This document shows, in pieces, positions 8,086 through 14,775 of a stretch of DNA of 43,684 nt; the stretch's first letter is position 1; every line of letters begins with the position of its first letter. Source of the stretch: Jeotgalibaca sp052266715 (GTDB taxonomy: Bacteria; Bacillota; Bacilli; Lactobacillales; Aerococcaceae); NCBI GenBank assembly GCA_052266715.1, contig JBQPRB010000013.1; one strand, written 5' to 3'. Both the position numbers and the translations under genes were made by a program. The notes under the pieces were generated by a model. That model did no database searches and was not told where the DNA came from. It saw nothing but the letters and a program-made list of their open reading frames with translations.

Positions 8086-8379
8086 TCAATCCGAATAAAC
8101 TTTATCCGCCTCTTCCAACATGTTATATACTGCTTCATAAGTACCACACACATCACCCGGAACTGCGTAGTCGCTAGTCACTTCGCGCAACTGCGCAAAT
8201 TCCGTATCTAAATCCGGTTTCTCATCGCCTGCATCTTGAACTTTTTCTTGAAGCCGCGAGTAGAGCTCCCGCACATCGAACGCTTCCGGATGGTTCTTAC
8301 CATGAGCACGCGTAATCGCGGTCGTAAACAAATCCAATTTTTCATGATTATCATTAATATATTCGTTAATTTTTGCCAC
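8086..8379 (-). CDS. Small Ric/ScdA-related (hemerythrin-like) protein
   Basis: 97 residues. The segment NDNHEKLDLFTTAITRAHGKNHPEAFDVRELYSRLQEKV resembles the first helices of the hemerythrin-like di-iron domain of ScdA/YtfE iron-sulfur repair proteins, including the H-x-x-L and RAHGxxHPE pattern. The later His and Glu ligands of the full domain are not seen, so this is either the short Ric form found in Lactobacillales or a partial relative. Start GTG with AGGGGGG upstream. It is the second gene after the FNR-type promoter at 8665-8707, downstream of an HMA chaperone, which suggests co-regulation with metal transport. Function uncertain. Confidence 0.55.
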   Translation of the reverse strand: MAKINEYINDNHEKLDLFTTAITRAHGKNHPEAFDVRELYSRLQEKVQDAGDEKPDLDTEFAQLREVTSDYAVPGDVCGTYEAVYNMLEEADKVYSD

Positions 8380-8397
8380 AGACGTTCCCCCCTAAAT

Positions 8398-8631
8398 TTA
8401 AACTGCTTTCACTTTTGACTTAATGACTGGATACCCCAAGTCTTCGATCGCTTTTTCGATTTCTTCTATTTTCACTACTTCTTCATTAAAATCCGTTTTT
8501 ACCTTGCTGGAATTAAACAACACCTTCACCGAACTTTGTTCGATACCATCCAGGCCCTTTACTGCACTTTCGATTTTTTGCATACATGATGGACAAGCCA
8601 GACTTTCTAGCTGAATCGTTGCTTTATACAT
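8398..8631 (-). CDS. Heavy-metal-associated (HMA) domain protein, copy 1
   Basis: 77 residues forming one ferredoxin-like HMA domain. The metal-binding motif is ACPSCMQKI with Cys13 and Cys16. Compared with usual copper chaperones (GMTCxxC) the loop is C-P-S-C. It is a paralogue of the 80-residue protein at 10567-10809 (same motif position and the VLFNSSKV / GLFNSRKI block). It is transcribed from its own promoter, whose -10 is at 8665-8670, behind the ATPase gene. Likely role: delivering or binding the metal moved by the adjacent P-type ATPase, which has no N-terminal HMA domain. Confidence 0.85.
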   Translation of the reverse strand: MYKATIQLESLACPSCMQKIESAVKGLDGIEQSSVKVLFNSSKVKTDFNEEVVKIEEIEKAIEDLGYPVIKSKVKAV

Positions 8632-8664
8632 AATTTTATCGCTCCCTTTTCTTTTGTTACTCCT

Positions 8665-8707
8665 ATTGTAAGCCCAAACCCGTTATAAAAAATTGACCAC
8701 CGTCAAG
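8665..8707 (-). promoter_or_regulatory. FNR/CRP-type box and promoter of the HMA1-Ric unit
   Basis: Palindromic site with core TTGAC-CACC-GTCAA at 8692-8707 and -10 hexamer TACAAT (minus strand, 8665-8670). The centre of the box is 29 nt before the -10, which puts it near -41.5 relative to the expected start, the class II activation position of CRP/FNR proteins. There is no good -35 hexamer, as expected for an activated promoter. The box begins 3 nt after the ATPase stop codon. Confidence 0.65.
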
Positions 8708-8709
8708 TT

Positions 8710-10563
8710 CTAGTGACTTAAGTCATATTTCAACAAACGCATACCATTCAAGATTACTACCAAAATACTTCCTTCATGCACCAACATCCCAATCGACATA
8801 TTCATCCACTCACTGAACAACAAACTTGCCAACAAAACGGCAACCACACCAACCGCAATCCCAATGTTCTGTTTCATATTCGAAGCTGTCACTTTCGTCA
8901 ACCCCAAGGCGTGGGGCAAGCGGCTGAAATCAGAATTCATCAACACCACATCGGATGTCTCAATCGCCACATCCGTCCCGCTTCCCATCGCTATCCCAAT
9001 ATCAGCAAGCGCCAACGATGGACTATCATTCACACCATCCCCAACGAACGCGACAATCTGACCCGCTGCTTGTAATTCCGAGATGTATGCCGCTTTATCT
9101 TCCGGTAACATATGTCCGTGCGCCTCGGTCAATTCAAGTTCCTGGGCAACCAAATCAACCGTCCCCTGGTTATCCCCAGATAGCACCACCAAATTTTTAA
9201 CACCCAGTTTTTTCAACTTTTGTAAATCAGCTTTAACGCCTGGCCGTACCTGGTCGCGAATTCCCATCAACACCTTCAACTCTCCATCCACTGCCGTCAT
9301 AACCAAGGAGTTGCCATTTTTTTCAAAAAGGTGGACATCTTCTTTTGCCTTCGCATCAAACAGAACGCTTTCTTTTTCCATCAATGCGACGTTCCCGACC
9401 GCAACCCGGTGACCTGCCACAGTCGCGACAATCCCACCACCTTTTACGACATTCGTATCCTCAACCGGCAACGTTTTAACTACACCAAGTTCATTCAACA
9501 CCGCTTTGGCCAGCGGATGATCCGATTCTTTCTCGATACTTGCCAAGTAACTTAACGCAATATCCACGTTTTCACCATAGAACGCTTTTTCCGCCACTTC
9601 CGGATTACCGACCGTCAGCGTACCCGTCTTATCAAAAACGATTGCATCCACTCTACTGAAGTCTCCAATTACTTCGCTCCCTTTTAAAAGAACCCCATGG
9701 CGGGCACCATTCCCGATACCAGCAACGTTAGAGACCGGTACCCCAATAACCAAGGCACCCGGGCAACCCAACACGAGAATCGTAATGGCCAGTTCCACAT
9801 TTCGTGTCAAAAACCACACTACAAATGCGATGACCAAAACAGCCGGTGTGTAATACTTAGAAAAACGGTCAATGAAACGTTCCGCTTCTGATTTGGAATC
9901 TTGGGCTTCTTCCACTAATTCGATGATTTTCCCGAATGTCGTGTCTTCCCCGACTTTGTCCGCCCGGATTTGAATGGTCCCATTTTCCAGGATGGTTCCT
10001 GCGAACACGCCGGATCCTTCCATTTTAGTAACCGGCACCGACTCACCCGTAATACTTGCTTCATTGATATGCCCTTCGCCCGACAATACAGTTCCGTCAA
10101 CGGGTACTTTTGCGCCTGTTTTTACAAGCAGAATGTCCCCTTCGTCAACATCATCTACTTCAACTTCCTCAAACTCACCATCATCCATTAACAACAACGC
10201 ACTTTCCGGAGCCATTTCCGTTAGTTCCTTGATTGCGGAACGCGTTTGATTCAAGGTGCGTTGTTCCAAATAACCACCGAACAAAAACAGGAACGTCACA
10301 ATTGCGGATTCTTCGTAGTTTTGAATCAAGAACGCTCCAATAACGGCAATCGTAACGAGTACATCGATACTCACGACTTTCACTTTTAACGCTTGATAAG
10401 CTTGAATCGCAATCGGTGCGACTCCCAGGATGGATGCAATAATGAAGGAAGTGTTGAACACCAGGGTATTATGTAAAATAAAATGTCCGAACACCCCTAC
10501 GAGGATCAAGATTCCACTCATTATGGTGATTTGATTTTTACTACTCAGTATTTTTTTTTGCAT
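8710..10563 (-). CDS. Heavy-metal-translocating P-type ATPase (P1B)
   Basis: 617 residues. Membrane pump with the full P-type machinery: TGES loop (about 173-176), DKTGT phosphorylation site with Asp311, the P1B-specific SDHPLAKA His-Pro motif, and GDGVNDSPSLALADIGIAM. The intramembrane metal motif is CPG (Cys267-Pro268-Gly269), where most Cu or Zn/Cd pumps have CPC and cobalt pumps SPC, so metal specificity cannot be assigned. It lacks an N-terminal metal-binding domain; two free-standing HMA proteins are encoded on either side and may supply this function. Start ATG has GGAGG upstream and lies 3 nt after the HMA2 stop codon, so the two are cotranscribed. Confidence 0.9.
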   Translation of the reverse strand: MQKKILSSKNQITIMSGILILVGVFGHFILHNTLVFNTSFIIASILGVAPIAIQAYQALKVKVVSIDVLVTIAVIGAFLIQNYEESAIVTFLFLFGGYLEQRTLNQTRSAIKELTEMAPESALLLMDDGEFEEVEVDDVDEGDILLVKTGAKVPVDGTVLSGEGHINEASITGESVPVTKMEGSGVFAGTILENGTIQIRADKVGEDTTFGKIIELVEEAQDSKSEAERFIDRFSKYYTPAVLVIAFVVWFLTRNVELAITILVLGCPGALVIGVPVSNVAGIGNGARHGVLLKGSEVIGDFSRVDAIVFDKTGTLTVGNPEVAEKAFYGENVDIALSYLASIEKESDHPLAKAVLNELGVVKTLPVEDTNVVKGGGIVATVAGHRVAVGNVALMEKESVLFDAKAKEDVHLFEKNGNSLVMTAVDGELKVLMGIRDQVRPGVKADLQKLKKLGVKNLVVLSGDNQGTVDLVAQELELTEAHGHMLPEDKAAYISELQAAGQIVAFVGDGVNDSPSLALADIGIAMGSGTDVAIETSDVVLMNSDFSRLPHALGLTKVTASNMKQNIGIAVGVVAVLLASLLFSEWMNMSIGMLVHEGSILVVILNGMRLLKYDLSH

Positions 10564-10566
10564 GAT

Positions 10567-10809
10567 TTATTCCTCCGTCTCATTTTTTAAGGTTGAACCG
10601 ACTACAGCGTAACCAAGGTCTGCGATGGCTTGTTCAACTTCTTCAATCACAACAAGTTTTTCATTGAAAACAGTCATGATTTTACGGGAATTGAATAAAC
10701 CTTTGACACTATCTGCGTTGACACCCTCTATGCTGCTAAATGCATCGGTTATTTTTTGCAGGCAAGAAGGACACGTCATTTTTTCCAAGGTTATAATTGC
10801 TTTCATCAT
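10567..10809 (-). CDS. Heavy-metal-associated (HMA) domain protein, copy 2
   Basis: 80 residues, one HMA fold with TCPSCLQKI (Cys13, Cys16). It begins ATG ATG with GGAGTGAG upstream. It is the first gene of a two-gene unit with the P1B ATPase (3-nt gap), and a paralogue of the 77-residue protein on the far side of the ATPase. Expression should depend on the FNR-type box at 10876-10891. Confidence 0.85.
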   Translation of the reverse strand: MMKAIITLEKMTCPSCLQKITDAFSSIEGVNADSVKGLFNSRKIMTVFNEKLVVIEEVEQAIADLGYAVVGSTLKNETEE

Positions 10810-10848
10810 GATTTCTCACTCCATTTCCTGTTCCTCTTTACACTTATA

Positions 10849-10891
10849 AGTATAGGCTGGTGCGGAATGTTAAACCTTGACCACCGTCAAG
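10849..10891 (-). promoter_or_regulatory. FNR/CRP-type box and promoter of the HMA2-ATPase unit
   Basis: Perfect palindrome CTTGAC-CACC-GTCAAG (10876-10891). The -10 TATACT (minus strand) is at 10849-10854, exactly 29 nt from the box centre, the same geometry as at 8665-8707. The 10-bp block TTGACCACCG and its flank are identical in both sites. CopY and CsoR sites do not have this form; TTGAC-n4-GTCAA is closest to FNR/FLP/HcpR-type boxes. Confidence 0.65.
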
Positions 10892-10901
10892 TTTGGATAA
10901 T

Positions 10902-10933
10902 AAAAAAACTCCAGCTAGAAGCACTGGAGTTTT
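10902..10933 (-). terminator. Terminator of the acetyltransferase gene
   Basis: Stem AAAACTCCAG (10905-10914) with CTGGAGTTTT (10924-10933); on the minus strand it ends in seven T. It follows the acetyltransferase stop codon (10939) directly. Confidence 0.8.
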
Positions 10934-10938
10934 GTTTA

Positions 10939-11505
10939 TTATAATTTTGAAAAGGGAATGATTGATTGGGCTTCATCTGGATGGTCACGCAATTGTTTTT
11001 CCATCCAAATAATATCGAACCACTCTTTAAATTTATGGCCGGCTTTTTTGAAATGTGCGACTTTTTTATAGCCACGTTTTGTATGGAAACGTTGGCTGGC
11101 ATGGTTTAAATAGTCACTTTCTTCATCTGTTTCCGCAATGCAGGCATATACGTTAATGATGTTTTGTTTATATAACATTTCCTCAAGAGCTGTATATAAT
11201 TTCCCGCCCAACCCTTTGCCACGTTGGTTTGAATCCAGATAAATACTGACTTCTGCGGACCAATCAAAGGCTTTCCGCGTTCCGTATGGCGAAGCATAGG
11301 CGTAACCGATGATTTCATTGTTTTCTACCGCCACGATATAAGGATACTTTTGTAATGTATGGGTAATGCGATTTGAAAATTCTTCAACGGTCGGCACTTC
11401 ATATTCAAACGTTATCGCCGTCTGCAAGACGTATGGTGCATAAATTCCCAGTAAATCCTTGGCATCTTCTGCTGTTGCTGGCCTGATTGTGATTGATTCG
11501 TTCAT
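10939..11505 (-). CDS. GNAT N-acetyltransferase, phosphinothricin-acetyltransferase-like
   Basis: 188 residues. The N-terminal RPATAEDAKDLLGIYAPYVLQTAITFEYEVPTVEEF and the acetyl-CoA loop SNQRGKGLGGKLYTALEE (R/Q-x-x-G-x-G/A pattern) are typical of the Pat/YwnH group of GNAT enzymes. Cytoplasmic; the acceptor is likely an amino group on a small molecule such as an amino-acid analogue, but it is not known. A C-terminal extension of about 25 residues after the core is present. Single gene with its own terminator. Confidence 0.8.
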   Translation of the reverse strand: MNESITIRPATAEDAKDLLGIYAPYVLQTAITFEYEVPTVEEFSNRITHTLQKYPYIVAVENNEIIGYAYASPYGTRKAFDWSAEVSIYLDSNQRGKGLGGKLYTALEEMLYKQNIINVYACIAETDEESDYLNHASQRFHTKRGYKKVAHFKKAGHKFKEWFDIIWMEKQLRDHPDEAQSIIPFSKL

Positions 11506-11544
11506 GCTTCACCTACTTATACTTTTACCGTTTATTATATGCAA

Positions 11545-12726
11545 CTAAACCGATTTTGTCAGTAGTCGTTTATGGCTATTGTCGATTAACAAAGCACCAA
11601 TTGGAGCAGTAACCATGATCGCAACGACCGCAACTGTCAAAATGATTTCCCCACCCGGAAGTCCCATGGCTAAAGGTAAGCCACCAATTGCGGCTTGAAC
11701 GGTTGCTTTTGGCATATACGCAATGGCCGTAAATACTTTTTCTTTTGGAGAAAGTTGGGTATTCAGTAAACTCGTAAAGACTCCTGCCATCCGGAATACG
11801 AGCGCACCCAGCACCAAGACTACCGCCACTAGACCAGCTTTTGCGGCATAGTCGATATTGACGGTGGCACCCACTAAAACAAATAGCAAAACTTCCGCAC
11901 CTACCCATAGTTTGGAGAACTTATTGGAAAGACGCACAGCCACTTCGCTTTTTTGTTGTTGAATGAGAACACCCATTGCCATCACCCCCAGCAATCCGGA
12001 AAAACCAACAATACCGGCCAGTGCTTTTTCCATACTCACCATTAAAAAGGCAACTGATAAGATGATTCCTACTTTCGTAGTGTCACGCATATGAAAGTGG
12101 GTAAATACCTTTGTTAACACATAACCCGTCACAACGCCGACAATAATTCCCAATACAATGGAAACCGGAATCGTCAGAAAATCCGTCGCATGTACGCTAC
12201 CACCTGCAAGCAATCCCGTAAAGGCAGTAAAAAGTACAATGACAAAAACATCATCAACCGACGCTCCTGCTAACACCATTTGCGGGATACCTTTTTTGGT
12301 ACCATATCCCGCTTCCATCAGGCCCAACATTTTTGGCACCACCACCGCGGGCGAAACAGCAGCCACGACCGTCCCTAAAACGGCAGCTTGTAAAAGGCTG
12401 ATTCCCAACAATTTCGGAGCCAATACCATCACCCCAATAATTTCGAACGTAGCTGGAACAAAGCACATCAACAGGGCAGGTCGTCCTACCTTCTTCAAAT
12501 CTTTAATATCCAGACTCAGCCCCGCCCTTGTTAAAATAATAATCAAGGCGATTTGTCTTAAGTCAGCCGAAATGTCCAAAATCGACGGATCGATTATATT
12601 CCCTACATAGGGCCCCATCAAAACCCCCGTCAAGAGCATTCCTATCAAACGTGGTAACTTAAAGCGCTCTAAAACATTCCCTAACACACTACCTACTAAA
12701 AATATAATTGCCAGTGAAAATAACAT
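11545..12726 (-). CDS. Cation:proton antiporter (CPA family), fluoride-riboswitch controlled
   Basis: 393 residues, 12 to 13 hydrophobic segments and no C-terminal RCK domain. The segment GASVDDVFVIVLF carries the paired acidic residues of the exchanger core (DD, as in electrogenic members), and TRAGLSLDIKDLKK and AIAYMPKATVQAAIGG are typical of NhaP/KefB-like proteins. It moves Na+ or K+ against H+; the ion is not known. The gene has the ribosome site AAAGGAG and is preceded by a leader with a fluoride aptamer (12786-12852), so fluoride stress should induce it. A role in pH or cation balance during fluoride (weak acid HF) entry is the best inference. Confidence 0.85.
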   Translation of the reverse strand: MLFSLAIIFLVGSVLGNVLERFKLPRLIGMLLTGVLMGPYVGNIIDPSILDISADLRQIALIIILTRAGLSLDIKDLKKVGRPALLMCFVPATFEIIGVMVLAPKLLGISLLQAAVLGTVVAAVSPAVVVPKMLGLMEAGYGTKKGIPQMVLAGASVDDVFVIVLFTAFTGLLAGGSVHATDFLTIPVSIVLGIIVGVVTGYVLTKVFTHFHMRDTTKVGIILSVAFLMVSMEKALAGIVGFSGLLGVMAMGVLIQQQKSEVAVRLSNKFSKLWVGAEVLLFVLVGATVNIDYAAKAGLVAVVLVLGALVFRMAGVFTSLLNTQLSPKEKVFTAIAYMPKATVQAAIGGLPLAMGLPGGEIILTVAVVAIMVTAPIGALLIDNSHKRLLTKSV

Positions 12727-12739
12727 GTCTCTTCTCCTT

Positions 12740-12855
12740 TAATCGTAGAAAACAAAAAAAGCCAATGCCCCTACGATGTTTAATCGTAGAAGTCATCAGC
12801 TTATAAATTAATAAGCGGTTCTGGCATTTTGCCATGGGAGAACTTCATTCCCGTC
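12740..12855 (-). ncRNA. Fluoride riboswitch (crcB motif) with terminator-type leader
   Basis: The minus-strand aptamer runs from 12852 to 12786. P1 is GGGA/TCCC around ATGAAGTTC; then an optional small hairpin TGGC-AAAA-TGCCA; then AACCGC, the P2 stem GCTTAT/ATAAGC, and the conserved TGATGACTTCTAC. The pseudoknot GAAGT:ACTTC can form. These match the crcB consensus (GATG ... AACCGC ... GCTGATGAC-CTAC). Downstream, CTACGAT (overlapping the aptamer 3' end) pairs with ATCGTAG, followed by a seven-T tract (12754-12760). A second CTACGATTAAA copy sits next to the ribosome site of the antiporter gene and could pair with the same ATCGTAG. Confidence 0.85.
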
Positions 12856-12861
12856 AATAGC

Positions 12862-12891
12862 ATTCTATTCCTTTATGGTGGCACTTGTCAA
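12862..12891 (-). promoter_or_regulatory. Promoter of the fluoride riboswitch-antiporter unit
   Basis: Minus strand TTGACA (12886-12891), 18-nt spacer, TAGAAT (12862-12867). The start would fall near 12855, directly before the aptamer. The promoter lies within the 3' end of the neighbouring DUF1801 gene. Confidence 0.65.
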
Positions 12892-12908
12892 TCTCACGAT
12901 CCATTTTC

Positions 12909-13280
12909 TTACCGCCAAAACTTTGTGGCTTCGGCCTTATCGATGATATTGAAGGTAATCATTTCTTTGAGCAATTCGAAATCAACGGGGTCATTCCAAC
13001 CAATACGGAAAATATTGTTTGTTTGCGTGTAACCCGCTCGGTTTATTTGTTCGGTAAAATGCTTCATCCCAGCAACTTCGGGAGAAACAGCGATGTGTTT
13101 TTGGGAAACACTAAAACCGATGATATAAGTACCATGGTCAGCAAACATGGGCTGGTTCCATTTAACAATCGGTTCCAGCTGTGGGAACTTTTCATTTGTC
13201 CATTCAAGGATTTCTTTCAATTTTTCACGATTTTTGGGATTTTCGACCCCTTCTAGAAAGTGATCAAATTGTTCCATCAT
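12909..13280 (-). CDS. DUF1801 protein, YdhG/iron-chaperone (Fra)-like
   Basis: 123 residues. The segment IVKWNQPMFADHGTYIIGFSVSQKHIAVSPEVAGM is typical of the DUF1801 group that includes Bacillus subtilis YdhG, a frataxin-like iron chaperone. AAGGAGG precedes two successive ATG codons; the second is equally good. It lies 7 nt after the SRPBCC gene, with which it forms an operon. A role in iron delivery follows from the family only. The antiporter promoter sits in its 3' end. Confidence 0.8.
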   Translation of the reverse strand: MMEQFDHFLEGVENPKNREKLKEILEWTNEKFPQLEPIVKWNQPMFADHGTYIIGFSVSQKHIAVSPEVAGMKHFTEQINRAGYTQTNNIFRIGWNDPVDFELLKEMITFNIIDKAEATKFWR

Positions 13281-13287
13281 ACCCTCC

Positions 13288-13695
13288 TTAATTCAAAACT
13301 TCACGTAGTTTCTCGGCAAATGCCGTCCAACTATCAATTGCACCCTGTAAGGCGCCTTCATAGGCCTTGATTTCTTCACTGAATCCCGACTGTTCCAGAT
13401 GAAGTTTTGTTCCTTCCGGACCAGAATGCAAAGTCCATGTAACAATAGTGTTTTCACCTGCGCTAGACCACGTATAGGACAACCGGTTTGGTTCATCTAC
13501 TTCCAGAACCTCACCCTTCACGATACCATCCCAATGTTCATTGGGCTTGGCATGAAATTGAAATGAGTAACCTTGTTGCGCACGAAAATCATTTTCCCAT
13601 ATCCATCTTTCCAGCATCTGCGAATCCGTCAGCGCATGCCATACGAAATTTATGGGATTGGGGTATTGAAAATCTAACACTACATCTGGTTTCAT
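13288..13695 (-). CDS. SRPBCC (AHSA1-like) domain protein
   Basis: 135 residues from ATG 13693-13695, which has AGGAGG 6 nt upstream. A longer frame to 13773 is not used, because its TTG start is itself the -35 box of the promoter. The sequence shows FVWHALTDSQMLERWIWENDF near the N-terminus and WTLHSGPEGTKLHLEQSGF, typical of the AHSA1/YndB-type START-fold proteins that bind hydrophobic ligands. First gene of a two-gene operon with the DUF1801 protein. Confidence 0.85.
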   Translation of the reverse strand: MKPDVVLDFQYPNPINFVWHALTDSQMLERWIWENDFRAQQGYSFQFHAKPNEHWDGIVKGEVLEVDEPNRLSYTWSSAGENTIVTWTLHSGPEGTKLHLEQSGFSEEIKAYEGALQGAIDSWTAFAEKLREVLN

Positions 13696-13747
13696 GCTTG
13701 ATCCTCCTGTATTATGTTTAATCAATTTAAGTCCTGATGCTTCTATG

Positions 13748-13776
13748 ATACGTTCTAGATAGCTGTCTGTCAAAGC
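13748..13776 (-). promoter_or_regulatory. Sigma-A promoter of the SRPBCC-DUF1801 operon
   Basis: Minus strand TTGACA, 17-nt spacer (GACAGCTATCTAGAACG), TATCAT. The start would be about 45 nt before the AGGAGG site of the SRPBCC gene. This placement settles the start-codon choice for that gene. Confidence 0.7.
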
Positions 13777-13804
13777 ATAATGAAAAGGGTTACAATTCCG
13801 TTCA

Positions 13805-13838
13805 ATAAAGGGCTGGGAGTTTTCCCCCAGCCCTTTAT
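13805..13838. terminator. Strong hairpin, probable bidirectional terminator
   Basis: Perfect 13-bp stem ATAAAGGGCTGGG (13805-13817) with CCCAGCCCTTTAT (13826-13838). The U tract is short on both strands (TTTAT). On the minus strand it could end transcripts of the CotH-VTC-DUF4956 operon that pass through the structured element. Confidence 0.6.
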
Positions 13839-13855
13839 CTATTTAAGAATAACTT

Positions 13856-14060
13856 TAACGCAAACGTGCTCAAAAGGCAGCTCCGACGCCACTTTGTCAT
13901 GGTTGTTGCTGCTTCAGCAGCTTACAAGCATGATACACTTGGGAGTAGCCCACAGTGCCTCCATAATAATGCTCAGATGGTCTACGACCATCCTGTGCTT
14001 ATTCGTTCCAGTTGCCATAGCCGTTGCTACTTTAGTAGCTTACGGATATGGTATGCGTTA
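13856..14060. ncRNA. Unidentified highly structured RNA-like element (205 nt)
   Basis: Outer stem TAACGCA (13856-13862) with TGCGTTA (14054-14060). Inside are two homologous 37-nt arms, 13897-13933 and 14015-14051, each with a five-bp base stem, a four-bp stem, an AA/A internal loop and a five-bp apical stem with a four-base loop. The arms differ by paired substitutions (GCTGC/GCAGC versus GCTAC/GTAGC; TTGT/ACAA versus CCGT/ACGG; TCATG/CATGA versus CCATA/TATGG). A third arm GATGGTC-TAC-GACCATC lies between them (13976-13992), extended by AATAATGC / GCTTATT. On the plus strand a terminator (14055-14087) reuses the 3' strand of the outer stem. Orientation and identity are unknown. Confidence 0.6.
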
Positions 14061-14087
14061 GAAGGTTCGGGGCTAAACGCCTTTTTT
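14055..14087 (+). terminator. Plus-strand terminator after the structured element
   Basis: GCGTTAG pairs with CTAAACGC (one bulge), followed by C and six T (14082-14087). The 5' arm is also the 3' strand of the outer stem of the structured element, so the two pairings exclude each other, as in a riboswitch expression platform. Confidence 0.5.
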
Positions 14088-14100
14088 CCCACTCTTAAGT

Positions 14101-14775
14101 CTAGAACTCTTTTTCACCATCATGGGCAACCAATGCTGCATTGCGAACGGATGGGATTTCCGTTATATCCTTGATTAGTTGGCTTTCTGATTTTGTTCGT
14201 AATTCGATGATCATATCCAGACCATTTTTAGAAAAATTACGTGATCGAACTTTGCTATTACGTGCGTATTTTTTTACGGTCGTTAAAATTTCCGTTTCCT
14301 GGTCCATGTCCGCCATATTCAAGACTAGAAGAAACGGCGCCCGTCCGAGTGGTACAAAATCCAGGATAATCAAAAAGATGGTAACGAAAATGGACGTTAA
14401 AAGAGCGACTTCGTACAGCCCAGTCCCACAGACAATTCCTGTGTGGACAGACCAAAAAAGGTAAACCATATCCAGTGGATCTTTGATGGCGGTCCGGAAC
14501 CGAATAATAGCTAAAGCTCCGATTGTTCCCAGCGTGATAACCAAATTGGATTGCAACGACATGATAATGGTTGCAATAAAGAAAGGAATAACCGCGAGAG
14601 CCATGTTAAATTGTTTGGAATAGAAGCTGCGTTTTGAGATAAAGCGGTAGACTAAAAATTCGTAAAGAGAAAAGATTGCAACCATGCTGAGCATGGTAAT
14701 CGTTGATACCGTGGTGATTTGCGTGTTATTGAAACCTGCCTCTATTCTTTGAAGCATTTCTATTAGTTGTCCCAT
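14101..14775 (-). CDS. DUF4956 membrane protein
   Basis: 224 residues. Three or four membrane segments in the first 130 residues (for example VSTITMLSMVAIFSLYEFLVY and FNMALAVIPFFIATIIMSL), then a conserved GTIGALAIIRFRTAIKDPLDMVYLFWSVHTGIVCGTGLY core and a soluble C-terminal domain, as in DUF4956 proteins. The function is unknown; the family is commonly coded with VTC-type polymerases and CotH proteins. It overlaps the VTC gene by 13 nt, so the two are translationally coupled. Last gene of the CotH-VTC-DUF4956 operon. Confidence 0.88.
   Translation of the reverse strand: MGQLIEMLQRIEAGFNNTQITTVSTITMLSMVAIFSLYEFLVYRFISKRSFYSKQFNMALAVIPFFIATIIMSLQSNLVITLGTIGALAIIRFRTAIKDPLDMVYLFWSVHTGIVCGTGLYEVALLTSIFVTIFLIILDFVPLGRAPFLLVLNMADMDQETEILTTVKKYARNSKVRSRNFSKNGLDMIIELRTKSESQLIKDITEIPSVRNAALVAHDGEKEF

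Noticed and set aside
8692..10891. CopY or CsoR operators for the metal module
   Set aside because: The boxes are TTGAC-n4-GTCAA, not the TACA-n2-TGTA of CopY nor a GC-rich CsoR site, and they sit at an activator position.
13696..13773. N-terminal extension of the SRPBCC protein starting at TTG 13773
   Set aside because: The TTG lies in the -35 box of the promoter TTGACA-N17-TATCAT, and a perfect AGGAGG marks the ATG at 13695.
13780..14061. Plus-strand open frame of 93 codons across the structured element
   Set aside because: It has no ribosome site and its codons follow RNA hairpin arms with covariation; a protein-coding role is not supported.
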